The notes under the pieces were generated by a model. The model was not told the DNA's origin. It saw only the letters and a list, made by a program, of their open reading frames with translations, and did not search any database. Positions 20,236 to 29,741 of a stretch of 64,000 bases of DNA are shown here, piece after piece. Source of the stretch: Novosphingobium silvae (GTDB taxonomy: Bacteria; Pseudomonadota; Alphaproteobacteria; Sphingomonadales; Sphingomonadaceae); NCBI RefSeq assembly GCF_009856825.1, contig NZ_WVTD01000003.1, forward strand, positions 186,001 to 250,000. Reading direction: 5' to 3'. Position 1 is the first letter of the stretch. Each line of letters begins with the position of its first letter. A program made the position numbers and the translations under genes.

Positions 20236-23166
20236 ATGCGATCCTTTTCCACGTCGAGCGTGACAGCTCTTGCCGCCGCCCTTGCCCTGTCTGCCTGCGC
20301 TTCTTCGGCGCCTCCGCTCGCCAGCGCCGGGCCGCTGCCGGGCAGTTCTGCACCCTCGACAGGCGCCGCCGCCGCCGCATCGCCGCAGGAACTCGTCTCG
20401 CGCGTGGACATTCCGTTCGAGAAGTTCGTCCTTGCCAACGGCCTCACCACGATCGTCCACACCGATCGCAAGTCGCCGATCGTCGGCGTCACCATCTATT
20501 ACAAGGTCGGCTCCAAGAACGAGCCTCGCGGCAGGACGGGATTCGCCCACCTCTACGAGCACCTGTTCTTCGGCGGCTCGTCCAACGTACCAAATTTCGA
20601 CATCCCGCTGGAAGCGGCAGGCTCCACTTCAACCAACGGCTCCACCTGGTACGATCGCACCAACTACGTCGAGACCGTGCCTACCGGCGCGCTCGATCTG
20701 GCACTGTTCATGGAGAGCGACCGCATGGGCGCGCTCCTGCCGGCCGTGACCCAGGACAAGCTCGACAAGCAGCGCGGCGTTGTCCAGAACGAGAAGCGTC
20801 AGGGGGACAACCAGCCTTACGGCCTTGCCGAATATGCCGTGGCAGAGGGCCTTTTCCCCGTGGGCCACCCTTATCGTCACTCAACCATCGGCTCCATGGC
20901 GGACCTCAACGCCGCAAGCCTAGGCGACGTGCGCAAGTGGTTCACCGACCACTACGGCCCGAACAACGTGGTGCTTGCGCTTTCGGGCGACATCGATGCC
21001 GCCACTGCGCGCCCGCTCGTCGAGAAGTGGTTCGGAGCGATCCCCAAGGGTCCGGAAGTGGCACCCGTCGCGGCAGGTCCGGTCACCCTGCCCGCTTCGG
21101 TATCCCGCGACATGACCGATCAGGTTCCCGTCCTTCGCCTGACGCGCCAGTGGAGCGCGCCGGGCCTCAACGACCCGGATGCCGCCCCGCTGCGCGTGGG
21201 CATGCACATCCTGGGCGGCCTCGCCAGTTCGCGGCTCGACAACGCCCTCGTGCGCGGATCGCAGCAGGCGGTGTCGGTCAGCGCCTCCGCGCAGGTTTAC
21301 GAACAGGTGGGTGTGCTGGAAGCGTCGATGGACGTGAAACCGGGCGTGGAACGTACAGCCGCCGAAACCGCGCTCGACAAGGTCATTGCCGAGTTCCTTT
21401 CGGCCGGACCCACGCCGGACGAGGTACGCCGTGCCGTCGTGAGCACCCTTTCGGGCGAGATCGGCGGGCTCGAGCAGGTAGGCGGCTTCTCGGGCAAGGG
21501 CGCCACGCTGGCGGAAGGCCAGATCTACTCGGGCGATCCCGCCCACTACAAAGCAGACCTGCAGGCAATTGCGGCGCTCACGCCCGAGCAGATCCGCAGC
21601 GCCATGCAGAAGTGGATGGGCCGCCCGGTCTTCAAGCTGGCCATCGTACCCGGCGAGCGTACGGACAGCGGCAACGAAATGGGCGGCTGGGGCGACGAAA
21701 AGGAAAAGGCCGCACCGCAGCCTGACGCGCGGCAAAAGGCTCCCAAGCTGGCCCCGGCCCCAAAGCGCGTCGCGCCGCCGGTGGCGCCAGTCAGCGAGCT
21801 CTCGTTCCCTGCTATCGAGCGTGCGACCCTTTCCAACGGCATTCCGGTGACGCTGGCGCGCCGCACGGCGGTGCCCAAGCTCGTCCTCTCGATCGACTTC
21901 GACGCCGGTTATGCGGCCGATGCGCTCGACACCCCTGGCACTCAGGGGCTGATGCTTGGTATGCTCGAGGAAGGGACGAAGACCCGCAACGCGACGCAGA
22001 TCGCCGAAGAGCAGGAACGCCTCGGCGCTTCGATCGGCACAGGCGCCACGCTCGACACCAGCAGCGTGATGCTGAGCGCCCTCAGCGCCAACCTCGCGCC
22101 TTCGCTGGATCTCATGGCCGACCTGCTGCTCAACCCTGCGTTTGCAGAAGCCGATTTCGAGCGCGCGCGCGGACAGGCACAAGCCGAACTCGCGCAGGTG
22201 GAATCCACTCCCGCCGCTCTCGCAGGCCGCACGCTGGGGACCGAGCTCTTCGGGGATCATCCTTATGCGCAGCCGAGCGACGGGCTTGGAACCAAGACGG
22301 CGCTGTCCGCCCTCACCCCGGCCGCGCTGCGCGCCGCCCACGCCAAGTGGCTGCGTCCCGACCTCGCCCGCATCACCGTAGTCGGGGATGTGACGATGGC
22401 GGAACTGAAGCCGCTGCTGGAAAAGGCGCTGGGCAGTTGGAAGGCTCCGGCCGCGCCTCGCCCGGCCAAGCTGCTCGATGCGGCAACCCCGAAGCCTTCG
22501 GCGCGCATCGTCCTCGTCGACCGGCCGAACTCGCCGCAGTCGGTCATCTTCGCCGGACGGGTGCTACCGCTCACGGGCCGCACGGCAGGACAGGAGCCGC
22601 TCACGCTTGCCAACGAAGTCGTCGGCGACGGCTTCCTTTCGCGCCTCAACCTCGACATCCGCGAGGAGAAGGGATGGAGCTACGGCGTTCGCACCGGAGT
22701 CACGCAGTCCACCGGGCCGCGCGCCCTGCAGGTGATGGCGCCCGTGCAGGCCGACCGCACCGGCGATTCGGTGCGCGCCATCATGGCCGACATGGCAGCC
22801 TTCCCGGCGAAGCAGCCCGTCTCCGCCGAAGAGTACCAGCGCGTGACCGACGGTTCGATCCGCGGCTTGCCCAACCAGTTCGAGACCAACGGCCAGGTGC
22901 TCGCCGCCATCACCCGCAACGAGCGGCTCGGCAGGCCGGACGACTACTACGTCCGCCTCGCGGCAACCTACCGCGCGATCGATGCGAAGCGGATTGGCGC
23001 GGCTGCCGGGCAGTACCTGCAGCCCAGCGATCTGACTTGGGTAATCGTCGGCGATCGCAGGATCGTGGAGCCTCAGCTCAAGGGACTGGGCCTTCCCGTC
23101 GAAGTGCGGCAGGGTCCGGCAGACAGCGCCTCGCCCGCCCCGGGCGAGGAAGCACAAGGAGAATAA
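20236..23166 (+). CDS. M16-family zinc metalloprotease, two-module lipoprotein
   Basis: 976 residues. The N-terminal LALSAC is a lipobox (Cys21), so it should be anchored on the periplasmic side. The first M16 module has the inverted zinc motif H105-L-Y-E108-H109 (GFAHLYEHLFFGG), with the third ligand Glu expected in the GVVQNEKRQ region. A Pro/Lys-rich linker (residues ~495-525) joins the second module, which starts at TLSNGIPVTLARR and lacks HxxEH, as is normal for the non-catalytic half of fused M16 enzymes. It probably degrades peptides in the periplasm. The small gene 1 bp downstream is likely co-translated. Confidence 0.92.
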   Translation: MRSFSTSSVTALAAALALSACASSAPPLASAGPLPGSSAPSTGAAAAASPQELVSRVDIPFEKFVLANGLTTIVHTDRKSPIVGVTIYYKVGSKNEPRGRTGFAHLYEHLFFGGSSNVPNFDIPLEAAGSTSTNGSTWYDRTNYVETVPTGALDLALFMESDRMGALLPAVTQDKLDKQRGVVQNEKRQGDNQPYGLAEYAVAEGLFPVGHPYRHSTIGSMADLNAASLGDVRKWFTDHYGPNNVVLALSGDIDAATARPLVEKWFGAIPKGPEVAPVAAGPVTLPASVSRDMTDQVPVLRLTRQWSAPGLNDPDAAPLRVGMHILGGLASSRLDNALVRGSQQAVSVSASAQVYEQVGVLEASMDVKPGVERTAAETALDKVIAEFLSAGPTPDEVRRAVVSTLSGEIGGLEQVGGFSGKGATLAEGQIYSGDPAHYKADLQAIAALTPEQIRSAMQKWMGRPVFKLAIVPGERTDSGNEMGGWGDEKEKAAPQPDARQKAPKLAPAPKRVAPPVAPVSELSFPAIERATLSNGIPVTLARRTAVPKLVLSIDFDAGYAADALDTPGTQGLMLGMLEEGTKTRNATQIAEEQERLGASIGTGATLDTSSVMLSALSANLAPSLDLMADLLLNPAFAEADFERARGQAQAELAQVESTPAALAGRTLGTELFGDHPYAQPSDGLGTKTALSALTPAALRAAHAKWLRPDLARITVVGDVTMAELKPLLEKALGSWKAPAAPRPAKLLDAATPKPSARIVLVDRPNSPQSVIFAGRVLPLTGRTAGQEPLTLANEVVGDGFLSRLNLDIREEKGWSYGVRTGVTQSTGPRALQVMAPVQADRTGDSVRAIMADMAAFPAKQPVSAEEYQRVTDGSIRGLPNQFETNGQVLAAITRNERLGRPDDYYVRLAATYRAIDAKRIGAAAGQYLQPSDLTWVIVGDRRIVEPQLKGLGLPVEVRQGPADSASPAPGEEAQGE

Positions 23167-23167
23167 G

Positions 23168-23470
23168 ATGTCGGTTGCAGGTACATTCAACTGCGTGACC
23201 AATACCCCCCTCGGCAGGCAGAAGGGCGTGCTTACGATCGTACCCGGACAGGGCGACAGCTTCACCGGCAACATAACCGGCGACCTTGGCAGCATGGACA
23301 TCAACGATGGCCGGATCGACGGGCAGCGTCTTACATGGTCGATGAAGATGACTTCGCCCATGCCCATGAACCTGGACTGCAAGGCGACTGTAGAGGGCGA
23401 CGAACTTACCGGCACGATCAAGGCCGGGATGTTCGGGTCGATGGAACTGACGGGAACGCGCCAGGTCTGA
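23168..23470 (+). CDS. Small beta-rich protein of unknown function
   Basis: 100 residues, starting 1 bp after the M16 peptidase stop, with AAGGAGA at the peptidase's end serving as ribosome site. It has no signal peptide. The sequence is a repetitive strand pattern rich in Gly/Thr/Asp (GVLTIVPGQGDSFTGNI; DELTGTIKAGMFGSMELTG), probably a small beta-sandwich or lipocalin-like half. Two Cys residues are present. Codon use matches its neighbours. I recognise no named family; the tight coupling suggests a function shared with the peptidase. Confidence 0.72.
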   Translation: MSVAGTFNCVTNTPLGRQKGVLTIVPGQGDSFTGNITGDLGSMDINDGRIDGQRLTWSMKMTSPMPMNLDCKATVEGDELTGTIKAGMFGSMELTGTRQV

Positions 23471-23480
23471 AACTATGCCC

Positions 23481-23510
23481 GGCATGCCCTGTCCGATGAC
23501 AGGGCATGCC
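23481..23510. terminator. Long perfect hairpin after the M16 operon
   Basis: GGCATGCCCTGTC, loop CGAT, GACAGGGCATGCC: a 13-bp perfect stem 10 bp after the small gene's stop. No T run follows on the plus strand. It may act as a terminator or a 3'-end stabilising hairpin. A second dyad, GTCCGGCAC with GTGCCGGAC, lies at 23534-23570. The rest of the 358-bp gap to gatB shows only a short low-quality minus-strand reading frame near 23575-23768. Confidence 0.55.
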
Positions 23511-23828
23511 AGCAAGCATACAGCGCGTGAAAAGTCCGGCACCGCGCGCGCACGGGGCGCAGTGCCGGACCCCCTCACCCCCCCAGGTGAGATCGAGCGT
23601 GAACAGGCCGCACGGCAGCAAACCCGCTCGCGAAATTTTCTGGTAGACCCCCCGGTCTCGCTACCCACTCGATAACATTGCCGAAGGCGAAGACAAGCGC
23701 ATTGTTGCTGCTGCGCGTCCATCCGGCGTCGAAGCGGCGCATCACCTTGCCGGTGTCACGTTTGCGCAACATAGGCACAAAGCGCCGCAGGAGCTTCCCC
23801 GCGGCACTTTGCCTGACGGAACTGCGCT

Positions 23829-25331
23829 TCAGCCCAGTCTGGACTTCAGGATTTCGTTGACGACCTGCGGATTGGCCTTGCCCTGCATGGCCTTCATCGT
23901 CTGGCCGACGAAGAAGCCGAAGAGTGCGACCTTGCCGCCGCGATACTGCTCCACCTTGTCGCCGTTGGCGGCAAGGATCTCGTCCACTTTCGCCTCGATC
24001 GCGCCGGTGTCGGATTCCTGCTTCAGTCCCTCGCGCTCGACGATCACGCCGGCGCCGTCGCCGGTCTCGAGCATGATCTCCAACACCTGCTTGGCGATCG
24101 AGCCGGAGATCGTGCCCTTGCCGACCAGCGCCAGAAGTTCGGCGGCCTGCTGGGGGCTGATAGGCGATTCCGCCAGGCTCCTGCCAAGCTTGTTGAGCGC
24201 GCCGAACAGTTCCGAGATCAACCAGTTCGCCGCCTGCTTGGCGACTTCGGCAGGAGCCTTGCCCTGTGCGGTGGCGGTTTCGGCAAGGAGCGCCTCGAAC
24301 CAGCCGAAAGTATCGACGTCTGCCGTCAGCACTGCCGCGTTGTAGGTCGAAAGACCCAGTTCACCTTCATAGCGAGCGCGTTTCGCGTCAGGCAGCTCGG
24401 GGAGCGAAGCCCGGCATTCCTCGAGGAAGGCGTCGTCCAGCTCGAGCGGCAGCAAGTCCGGGTCGGGGAAGTAGCGATAGTCGTGCGCGTCTTCCTTCGA
24501 GCGCATCGAGCGGGTCGTCCCGGTGTTCGGATCGAACAGGCGGGTTTCCTGAACGATCTTGCCGCCGCCCTCGATCACGTCGACCTGCCGGTTCGCCTCG
24601 TGCTCGATCGTCTGCATGACGAAACGCACCGAGTTCACGTTCTTGGTTTCGGTACGCGTCCCGAACTCATCGCCGGGCTTGCGCACCGAGACGTTGACGT
24701 CGCAGCGCATCGAGCCCTGGTCCATGTTGCCGTCGCACGAGCCGACATAGCGCAGGATCGTGCGCAGCTTCGACACATAGGCCCCGGCCTCCGCCGGCGA
24801 GCGCATGTCCGGGCGGCTGACGATCTCCATCAGCGCCACGCCCGAGCGGTTGAGATCGACGTATGACATCGTGGGGTGCTGATCGTGCATCAGCTTGCCC
24901 GCGTCCTGCTCGACGTGGATGCGTTCGATGCCGATGACCTTGGTCTCCGGGATGCCGGCCTTCTCGTCCGCCTCGATCGTCAGCGAGCCCTCGCCCACGA
25001 GCGGATGGTAGAGCTGGCTGATCTGGTATCCCTGCGGAAGATCGGCGTAGAAGTAGTTCTTGCGATCGAAGCGCGACCACTTGTTGATCTGCGCGTCGAT
25101 GGCCATGCCGGTGCGAACCGCCTGGCGAATGCATTCGCCGTTGGGAACGGGCAGCATCCCCGGCATTGCCGCGTCGATCAGCGAGACCTGCGTGTTGGGC
25201 TCTGCGCCGAACGCCGTGGCCGAGCTGGAGAACAGCTTGGAATTGGACGTGACCTGCGCGTGGATCTCGAGGCCGATCACGACCTCCCAGTCTCCGGTGG
25301 CGCCCTGGATGCGATAGGTGGATTCAGTCAT
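23829..25331 (-). CDS. gatB: Aspartyl/glutamyl-tRNA(Asn/Gln) amidotransferase subunit B
   Basis: 500 residues from [10 protein letters not shown]. GatB signatures are plain: [36 protein letters not shown], the kinase-like [16 protein letters not shown], and [14 protein letters not shown]; the C-terminal Yqey-like helical domain binds tRNA. GatB phosphorylates the mischarged Glu-tRNA(Gln) or Asp-tRNA(Asn) and passes it to GatA for amidation. It is third in gatC-gatA-gatB on the minus strand, with a 172-bp gap after gatA that is unusually wide for this operon but contains no credible gene. Confidence 0.96.
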   Translation of the reverse strand: MTESTYRIQGATGDWEVVIGLEIHAQVTSNSKLFSSSATAFGAEPNTQVSLIDAAMPGMLPVPNGECIRQAVRTGMAIDAQINKWSRFDRKNYFYADLPQGYQISQLYHPLVGEGSLTIEADEKAGIPETKVIGIERIHVEQDAGKLMHDQHPTMSYVDLNRSGVALMEIVSRPDMRSPAEAGAYVSKLRTILRYVGSCDGNMDQGSMRCDVNVSVRKPGDEFGTRTETKNVNSVRFVMQTIEHEANRQVDVIEGGGKIVQETRLFDPNTGTTRSMRSKEDAHDYRYFPDPDLLPLELDDAFLEECRASLPELPDAKRARYEGELGLSTYNAAVLTADVDTFGWFEALLAETATAQGKAPAEVAKQAANWLISELFGALNKLGRSLAESPISPQQAAELLALVGKGTISGSIAKQVLEIMLETGDGAGVIVEREGLKQESDTGAIEAKVDEILAANGDKVEQYRGGKVALFGFFVGQTMKAMQGKANPQVVNEILKSRLG

Positions 25332-25503
25332 CGTCTTTCGATCCGCTTCGGGAGCGACGCACCAGCCATGCCGCTTCGCCCCATGGTTCGTTTTCCGCCC
25401 GGCTACACTGCGGCGCCGGGCAGCTCTATCATCTTCCCGGCGTGGGATCCGGCCCATCGACAGCCATGCCGCATCTTCGCAACATGGCCATCAACTTTCC
25501 GGA

Positions 25504-26988
25504 TTACCACCAGCGCTCGGGACGGGTGCCGAACTGTGCCTGGCTCTCGATCGCCAGCCCCGCGTTCAGCACGCCCTGCTCGTCGAGCGGCCGCCCGATG
25601 ATCTGGAGGCCCAGCGGCAACCCTTGCGCATCCAGCCCGGCAGGCACCGACATCGCGGGCAGTCCTGCCAGGGAGGCCGGAACCGTGAACACGTCGTTCA
25701 GGTACATCGCGACCGGATCATCCTGGTTTTCGCCCAGGGCGAAGGCAGCCGTCGGCGCAGTCGGGGTCAGGAGGACATCCACTTCCTCGAAGGCCGTGGC
25801 GAAATCCTGCGAGATCAGCGTGCGGACTTTCTGCGCCTTGGTGTAGTAGGCGTCGTAGAAACCTGCCGAAAGCACGTAAGTGCCGATAAGGATGCGGCGC
25901 TTGACCTCGGCTCCGAAGCCTGCAGCACGCGTGGCAGCGTACATGTCCTGGAGACCCGCGCCGTCAGGCAGGTCGCGCAGGCCATAACGCACCCCGTCGT
26001 ATCGCGCGAGGTTGGACGACGCTTCTGCGGGTGCAATGATGTAGTACGCGGCCAGTGCATACTGCGTGTGGGGCAGCGAGACCTCGACGACTTCGGCGCC
26101 GGCATCCCGGGCCCATGCGATGCCCTGCTCCCACATCGCTTCGATTTCCGGAGCCATGCCCTCGACCCGGTACTCGCGCGGAATGCCGACCTTCTTGCCC
26201 CTGAGGTCCCCAGACAGGCTGGCGGTCCAGTTCGGCACCGGCATGTCAAGACTGGTGGCGTCCTTGGGATCGAAGCCAGCCATGCTTTCCAGCATGATCG
26301 CGCAGTCGGTCACGTCCCGTGCCATCGCGCCCGCCTGATCGAGGGAACTGGCGTAAGCGACCACGCCCCAGCGCGAGCAGCGCCCGTACGTCGGCTTGAT
26401 GCCGGTGGTGCCGGTGTAGGCGGCGGGCTGGCGGATTGAGCCGCCCGTGTCGGTGCCGGTGGCAGCAGGAGCGAGCCGCGCGGCGATGGCAGCAGAGGAG
26501 CCGCCCGACGAGCCGCCCGCGGTAAGCGGGGCGTTGCTTCCCGGACGCCGCCAGGGCGACACGACCGCACCGAAGTGGCTGCTCTCGTTCGAGGAGCCCA
26601 TGGCGAACTGGTCAAGGTTGAGCTTGCCGAGCATCCCGGCGCCCGCTTCCCAGAGTTTGCGCGACACGGTCGATTCGTAGCGGGGGACGAAGCCTTCCAG
26701 CATGTGGCTGGCGGCGCTCGTCTGCACGCCGTCCGTGGCGAACAGATCCTTCATGCCGATCGGCACGCCCGCCATGGGCCCAAGCGCTTCACCTTTGGCG
26801 CGGGCATCGTCCACCGTCTTTGCCGCTTCGAGCGCCTTCTGCGGCGTGGCGACGATGAAGGCGTTCAGCGCACCCTGCGCGGCAGCGACGTTGGCGTTGA
26901 ACGCCTCGGCCACTTCGGCGGCGGAGAACTGGCCGGCGGCAACGCCGTCGCGGATGGCGGCAACGCCAAGATCGGTAATTTCGGTCAT
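25504..26988 (-). CDS. gatA: Aspartyl/glutamyl-tRNA(Asn/Gln) amidotransferase subunit A
   Basis: 494 residues. It belongs to the amidase-signature family with the Ser-cisSer-Lys triad: K80 (VPIGMKDLF), S160 in [10 protein letters not shown] and S184 in [18 protein letters not shown] follows, as in all GatA. It hydrolyses glutamine and channels ammonia to GatB for transamidation of mischarged tRNA. It lies 121 bp downstream of gatC on the same strand. This operon indicates an indirect route for Gln-tRNA and possibly Asn-tRNA, usual in alphaproteobacteria. Confidence 0.96.
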   Translation of the reverse strand: MTEITDLGVAAIRDGVAAGQFSAAEVAEAFNANVAAAQGALNAFIVATPQKALEAAKTVDDARAKGEALGPMAGVPIGMKDLFATDGVQTSAASHMLEGFVPRYESTVSRKLWEAGAGMLGKLNLDQFAMGSSNESSHFGAVVSPWRRPGSNAPLTAGGSSGGSSAAIAARLAPAATGTDTGGSIRQPAAYTGTTGIKPTYGRCSRWGVVAYASSLDQAGAMARDVTDCAIMLESMAGFDPKDATSLDMPVPNWTASLSGDLRGKKVGIPREYRVEGMAPEIEAMWEQGIAWARDAGAEVVEVSLPHTQYALAAYYIIAPAEASSNLARYDGVRYGLRDLPDGAGLQDMYAATRAAGFGAEVKRRILIGTYVLSAGFYDAYYTKAQKVRTLISQDFATAFEEVDVLLTPTAPTAAFALGENQDDPVAMYLNDVFTVPASLAGLPAMSVPAGLDAQGLPLGLQIIGRPLDEQGVLNAGLAIESQAQFGTRPERWW

Positions 26989-27109
26989 GTGTCTTCACCC
27001 GTTGCCCTGGCGATGGCGGGAACACCGCTGATCACGGCAGGGCAGTGAGAAATCGGCGCCTGCACACGTGCGAAGCCGATGAGATGGAAGTTCGACAGTC
27101 GCAGAAGCG

Positions 27110-27412
27110 TCACTCGATCACCTTCGGCACCCCGAAGAAGCCGTGTTCGGCCGCCGGTGCATTCGCAAGGACGGCCTCGCGGCGATTGCCCCCGGTCAGG
27201 GCGTCGGCGTCGATGACGTCGTCTCGCAGGCGCAACGTGTTCGGGATCACCGCCGTCATCGGCTCGACCCCCGTCACGTCAACCTCGCCCAGTTGCTCCA
27301 CCCAGGCGAGAATGCCGTTGAGTTCGGGCACCATCGCTTCGAGTTCCTGCTCGCTCACCTTGATGCGCGCGAGGCTGGCGATCTTCGCCACGGTTGCGGT
27401 ATCGACCGACAT
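27110..27412 (-). CDS. gatC: Aspartyl/glutamyl-tRNA(Asn/Gln) amidotransferase subunit C
   Basis: 100 residues, normal length. It begins [21 protein letters not shown], continues with [16 protein letters not shown], and ends with RLRDDVI and FFGVPKVIE, the conserved GatC tail. GatC wraps around and stabilises the GatA-GatB complex. It is first in the operon. The 117 bp between it and the FKBP gene downstream of its start region shows no gene. Confidence 0.95.
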   Translation of the reverse strand: MSVDTATVAKIASLARIKVSEQELEAMVPELNGILAWVEQLGEVDVTGVEPMTAVIPNTLRLRDDVIDADALTGGNRREAVLANAPAAEHGFFGVPKVIE

Positions 27413-27529
27413 GGCTTTTCCTTCACGATTTGCCCGGCCGCGCAGGGCGGCTCAGCGGGCGGTATTCGAAGCCGCGCAGCTAGCATCGGCGCGCGGCGCC
27501 TTCAAGCACGGGCGCGCCGTGCATGGCGC

Positions 27530-28030
27530 TTATTGCGCGGGTTGGGCAGGAACGCCGCCCTGCGGCTGGGCAGCCTGGGCCTGGGCCATGATCGCCTGGA
27601 TTTCCTCGGCGGTCTTGTAATCGATAAGGTCGATTTCGAAGACCAGCGTGGAGTTCGCCGGGATCGGGCCGGAGGCCTGCGCACCGTAGCCCAGTTCGGG
27701 CGGGATCGTCAGCTTGTATCGCCCGCCGCGCTGCATCTGGACGAGCCCCTGGGCGAAGCCGGGGACCACCTCGTCCAGCGGCATCGGCATCCGGTCGGCC
27801 TGGTCGAAGACAGTGCCGTCGGTCAGCATGCCCTTGTAGTTGATGAGCACGTAGGAATGAGCGGGCACCTTGTCGCCGCTGCCCGGCTGCAAGGTTTCCA
27901 CTTTCACCTCCGGCGCCGCAGCCGGAGCCGGAGCCGGAGCCACTGGCGCCGCCGCCTGCGCACAGGCAGCACCGGGCAAGATCGCCCCGAGGAGAGCGGC
28001 CGCGAAGAGGCCGGCGCTGCCAGACTTCAT
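27530..28030 (-). CDS. FKBP-type peptidyl-prolyl isomerase, exported
   Basis: 166 residues. A signal peptide ends near GAACAQA (residue ~25), so it acts in the periplasm, possibly lipid-linked through the Cys in that stretch although no clean lipobox is present. An Ala/Pro-rich linker (APAPAPAAAPE region) leads to a complete FKBP domain: VLINYKGMLTDGTVFDQ, VVPGFAQGLVQMQRGGRYKLTIPPELGYG and TLVFEIDLIDY. The tail is Gln/Ala/Pro-rich. It catalyses cis-trans isomerisation of prolyl bonds in secreted proteins. It lies 8 bp after a second FKBP gene on the same strand; the two domains are close homologues, a tandem duplication. Confidence 0.93.
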   Translation of the reverse strand: MKSGSAGLFAAALLGAILPGAACAQAAAPVAPAPAPAAAPEVKVETLQPGSGDKVPAHSYVLINYKGMLTDGTVFDQADRMPMPLDEVVPGFAQGLVQMQRGGRYKLTIPPELGYGAQASGPIPANSTLVFEIDLIDYKTAEEIQAIMAQAQAAQPQGGVPAQPAQ

Positions 28031-28038
28031 CGAAGCGC

Positions 28039-28587
28039 TCAGGGCTGAACCGGGGCCGGCCCGGCGCCAGGAGCGCCCGGCGCGCCGGGAACGGCGCCCT
28101 GCTGCTGCATCTGCTGAAGCTGCTGCATGATGCGCTGCTGCTGCTGGATTTCGGCGAGGCTCTTGTAGTCGAGCAGTTCGACCTCGAACTTGAGGTCGGC
28201 ATCGGCCGGGATCGGGGAACCGGCGGGCGGCGTCGCACCATAGGCCAGTTCGGAAGGGATCACGATCTCGTACTTGCCGCCGCGCTGCATCTTCATCAGC
28301 GCCTTGCTGAAACCGGGCACGAACTGCGCCACGGGGTTTGGATAGCTCTTGTTCTCGTCGAACACGGTGCCGTCCATCAACATGCCCTTGTAGTTGATGA
28401 GCACCACGTCTTCCATCGTCGGCGAATCGCCCGTGCCGGCAGTCAGCGTCTTAACGCTGGGCGTGGGCGGCAGGGCTGCGTAGGCAACGCCGCCGGCGGC
28501 CAGAGCAACCGCGGCAACGCCCAGCCAGAGCTTCGTGACGGCGCCCTTGGCGATCGGCTGGAGCGGAACGCGGGTAATCTCTGTCAT
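28039..28587 (-). CDS. FKBP-type peptidyl-prolyl isomerase, membrane-anchored
   Basis: 182 residues from MTEITRVPLQ. One N-terminal transmembrane segment (LWLGVAAVALAAGGVAYAA, residues ~18-36) without a good cleavage site suggests an anchor facing the periplasm. The FKBP domain reads VLINYKGMLMDGTVFDEN, VPGFSKALMKMQRGGKYEIVI, SELAYG and KFEVELLDYKS, then a Gln-rich helix (IQQQQRIMQQLQQMQQQ) and a Gly/Ala/Pro tail. The Gln-rich end may mediate oligomer contacts. It is first in a two-gene operon with the exported FKBP. Confidence 0.92.
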   Translation of the reverse strand: MTEITRVPLQPIAKGAVTKLWLGVAAVALAAGGVAYAALPPTPSVKTLTAGTGDSPTMEDVVLINYKGMLMDGTVFDENKSYPNPVAQFVPGFSKALMKMQRGGKYEIVIPSELAYGATPPAGSPIPADADLKFEVELLDYKSLAEIQQQQRIMQQLQQMQQQGAVPGAPGAPGAGPAPVQP

Positions 28588-28680
28588 GGATCTGCCTCGT
28601 ACTCGGGAAAAAGGACACTGAAGTTTCGAAAAAGAACGGAAGATCCGAGCCTGTCGCACGCCCGGATCGCGGACGCACAA

Positions 28681-28708
28681 AGGGCGCGGAAAGCAATTTC
28701 CGCGCCCT
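28681..28708 (-). terminator. Hairpin terminator downstream of rpsU
   Basis: AGGGCGCGGAAA, loop GCAA, TTTCCGCGCCCT: a perfect 12-bp stem 116 bp after the rpsU stop on the minus strand, and about 95 bp upstream of the FKBP start. On the minus strand only TT follows before a mixed sequence, so the T tract is short, but the A/T-rich inner stem and position fit termination of rpsU. Confidence 0.6.
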
Positions 28709-28824
28709 CATGGCTCAACCCGGCCCAGCGTTCAAGCTGCCCATTCAGGATTTGTCAGGCCGCGATCTTGAGGTGCCCTGCAGGACGCTGCAGGAAGGCG
28801 GCCCTAAGGCTCGCCTGACAGGCC

Positions 28825-29031
28825 TTACTTGGCGCCGTCGCGCTCCATGCGCTTACGCTCGAGCTTACGGGCGCGGCGAACGGCTGCGGCCTTTTCGCGG
28901 GCGCGCTTCTCGGAAGGCTTTTCGAAGTGGCGGCGCAGCTTCATCTCGCGATAGACGCCTTCACGCTGCAGCTTCTTCTTGAGCGCACGAAGGGACTGGT
29001 CAACATTGTTGTCGCGGACGAGAATCTGCAT
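28825..29031 (-). CDS. rpsU: 30S ribosomal protein S21
   Basis: 68 residues from [20 protein letters not shown], the exact alphaproteobacterial S21 opening, with a basic body ([21 protein letters not shown]) and a Lys/Arg tail. An in-frame upstream Met would add residues unlike any S21. S21 sits on the platform of the small subunit near the anti-Shine-Dalgarno end of 16S rRNA and helps initiation. It is monocistronic and divergent from crcB across 290 bp in which I see no gene. Confidence 0.97.
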   Translation of the reverse strand: MQILVRDNNVDQSLRALKKKLQREGVYREMKLRRHFEKPSEKRAREKAAAVRRARKLERKRMERDGAK

Positions 29032-29321
29032 AAACCGATACACCTCACAAAATAAGAACGGGCCCGCCCCTGCACGAAATGGCGAGGCGAACCGCGAATC
29101 CACAAGAGCCTAAACAGCCGCACCCGGCGGGGGGAGCGGCTCGATTGGCTGGCCCGTTACCAAAGTGGTGCCCGCAAGACAAGTCCCCAGAGCCGAAATG
29201 TTCCGCGAACCGAGCGTTCCCAGCGTGTGTTCGCGTGAATTTGCCACGCTCTTGTAGCTTGCGGCGTTCCTTCTTGTCGCTTCGGTTGGAGATTTGCCGA
29301 TTCGCGGCTAAGGCGGCCCTC

Positions 29322-29741
29322 ATGCCTCAACCATCCTTTCTTGCCGCCTCGTTCTACGTGGCGGGCGGCGGCGCCTTCGGGTCCTGGCTGCGATTCCTCG
29401 TCGGCCGTGGCTGGACCGCCACGCTCGGACCACTGCGCGCTGGCGCCTTTCCGTACGGCACTCTTACCGTGAACATCCTGGGCAGCCTTGCCATGGGGCT
29501 GTTCGTCGGCTGGCTTGCCCGGTCCGGCGGCCCTGCGGCAGAGCAGGCCGAGGCGAGTCGGCTGCTCATCGCCGTTGGCCTGCTCGGCGGCTTCACCACC
29601 TTCTCCTCCTTCAGCCTCGACGTCGTCTCGCTGATCGGCCGGGGCGAGATCGCGCTTGCCATCTCTTACACGGGACTGTCGCTCGTCGCAGGCGTCGGCG
29701 GCCTGTTCCTCGGCATACTGATGATGAGGAGCCCCGTATGA
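29322..29741 (+). CDS. crcB: Fluoride channel CrcB/Fluc
   Basis: 139 residues from the ATG at 29322 with AAGGCGG upstream. Four transmembrane helices are evident. Fluc signatures: GAFGSWLRFLVGR in helix 1, the pore Asn in GTLTVNILGSLAMG, and GLLGGFTTFSSFSLDVVSL, the phenylalanine-box helix. It works as an antiparallel dimer and exports fluoride. I looked for a fluoride (crcB) riboswitch in the 290 bp upstream and do not see its conserved core. The gene overlaps the next by 4 bases (ATGA) and heads a five-gene operon. Confidence 0.95.
   Translation: MPQPSFLAASFYVAGGGAFGSWLRFLVGRGWTATLGPLRAGAFPYGTLTVNILGSLAMGLFVGWLARSGGPAAEQAEASRLLIAVGLLGGFTTFSSFSLDVVSLIGRGEIALAISYTGLSLVAGVGGLFLGILMMRSPV

Noticed and set aside
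23575..23768. Short minus-strand frame downstream of gatB starting MLRKRDTGK
   Set aside because: Coding quality falls off in the second half and it overlaps a hairpin region; no recognisable family.
29032..29321. Fluoride riboswitch upstream of crcB
   Set aside because: Searched by eye for the conserved pseudoknot core; not found.
29045..29323. Minus-strand frame of 92 codons between rpsU and crcB
   Set aside because: Poor GC3 and no motif; it would occupy the rpsU promoter region.
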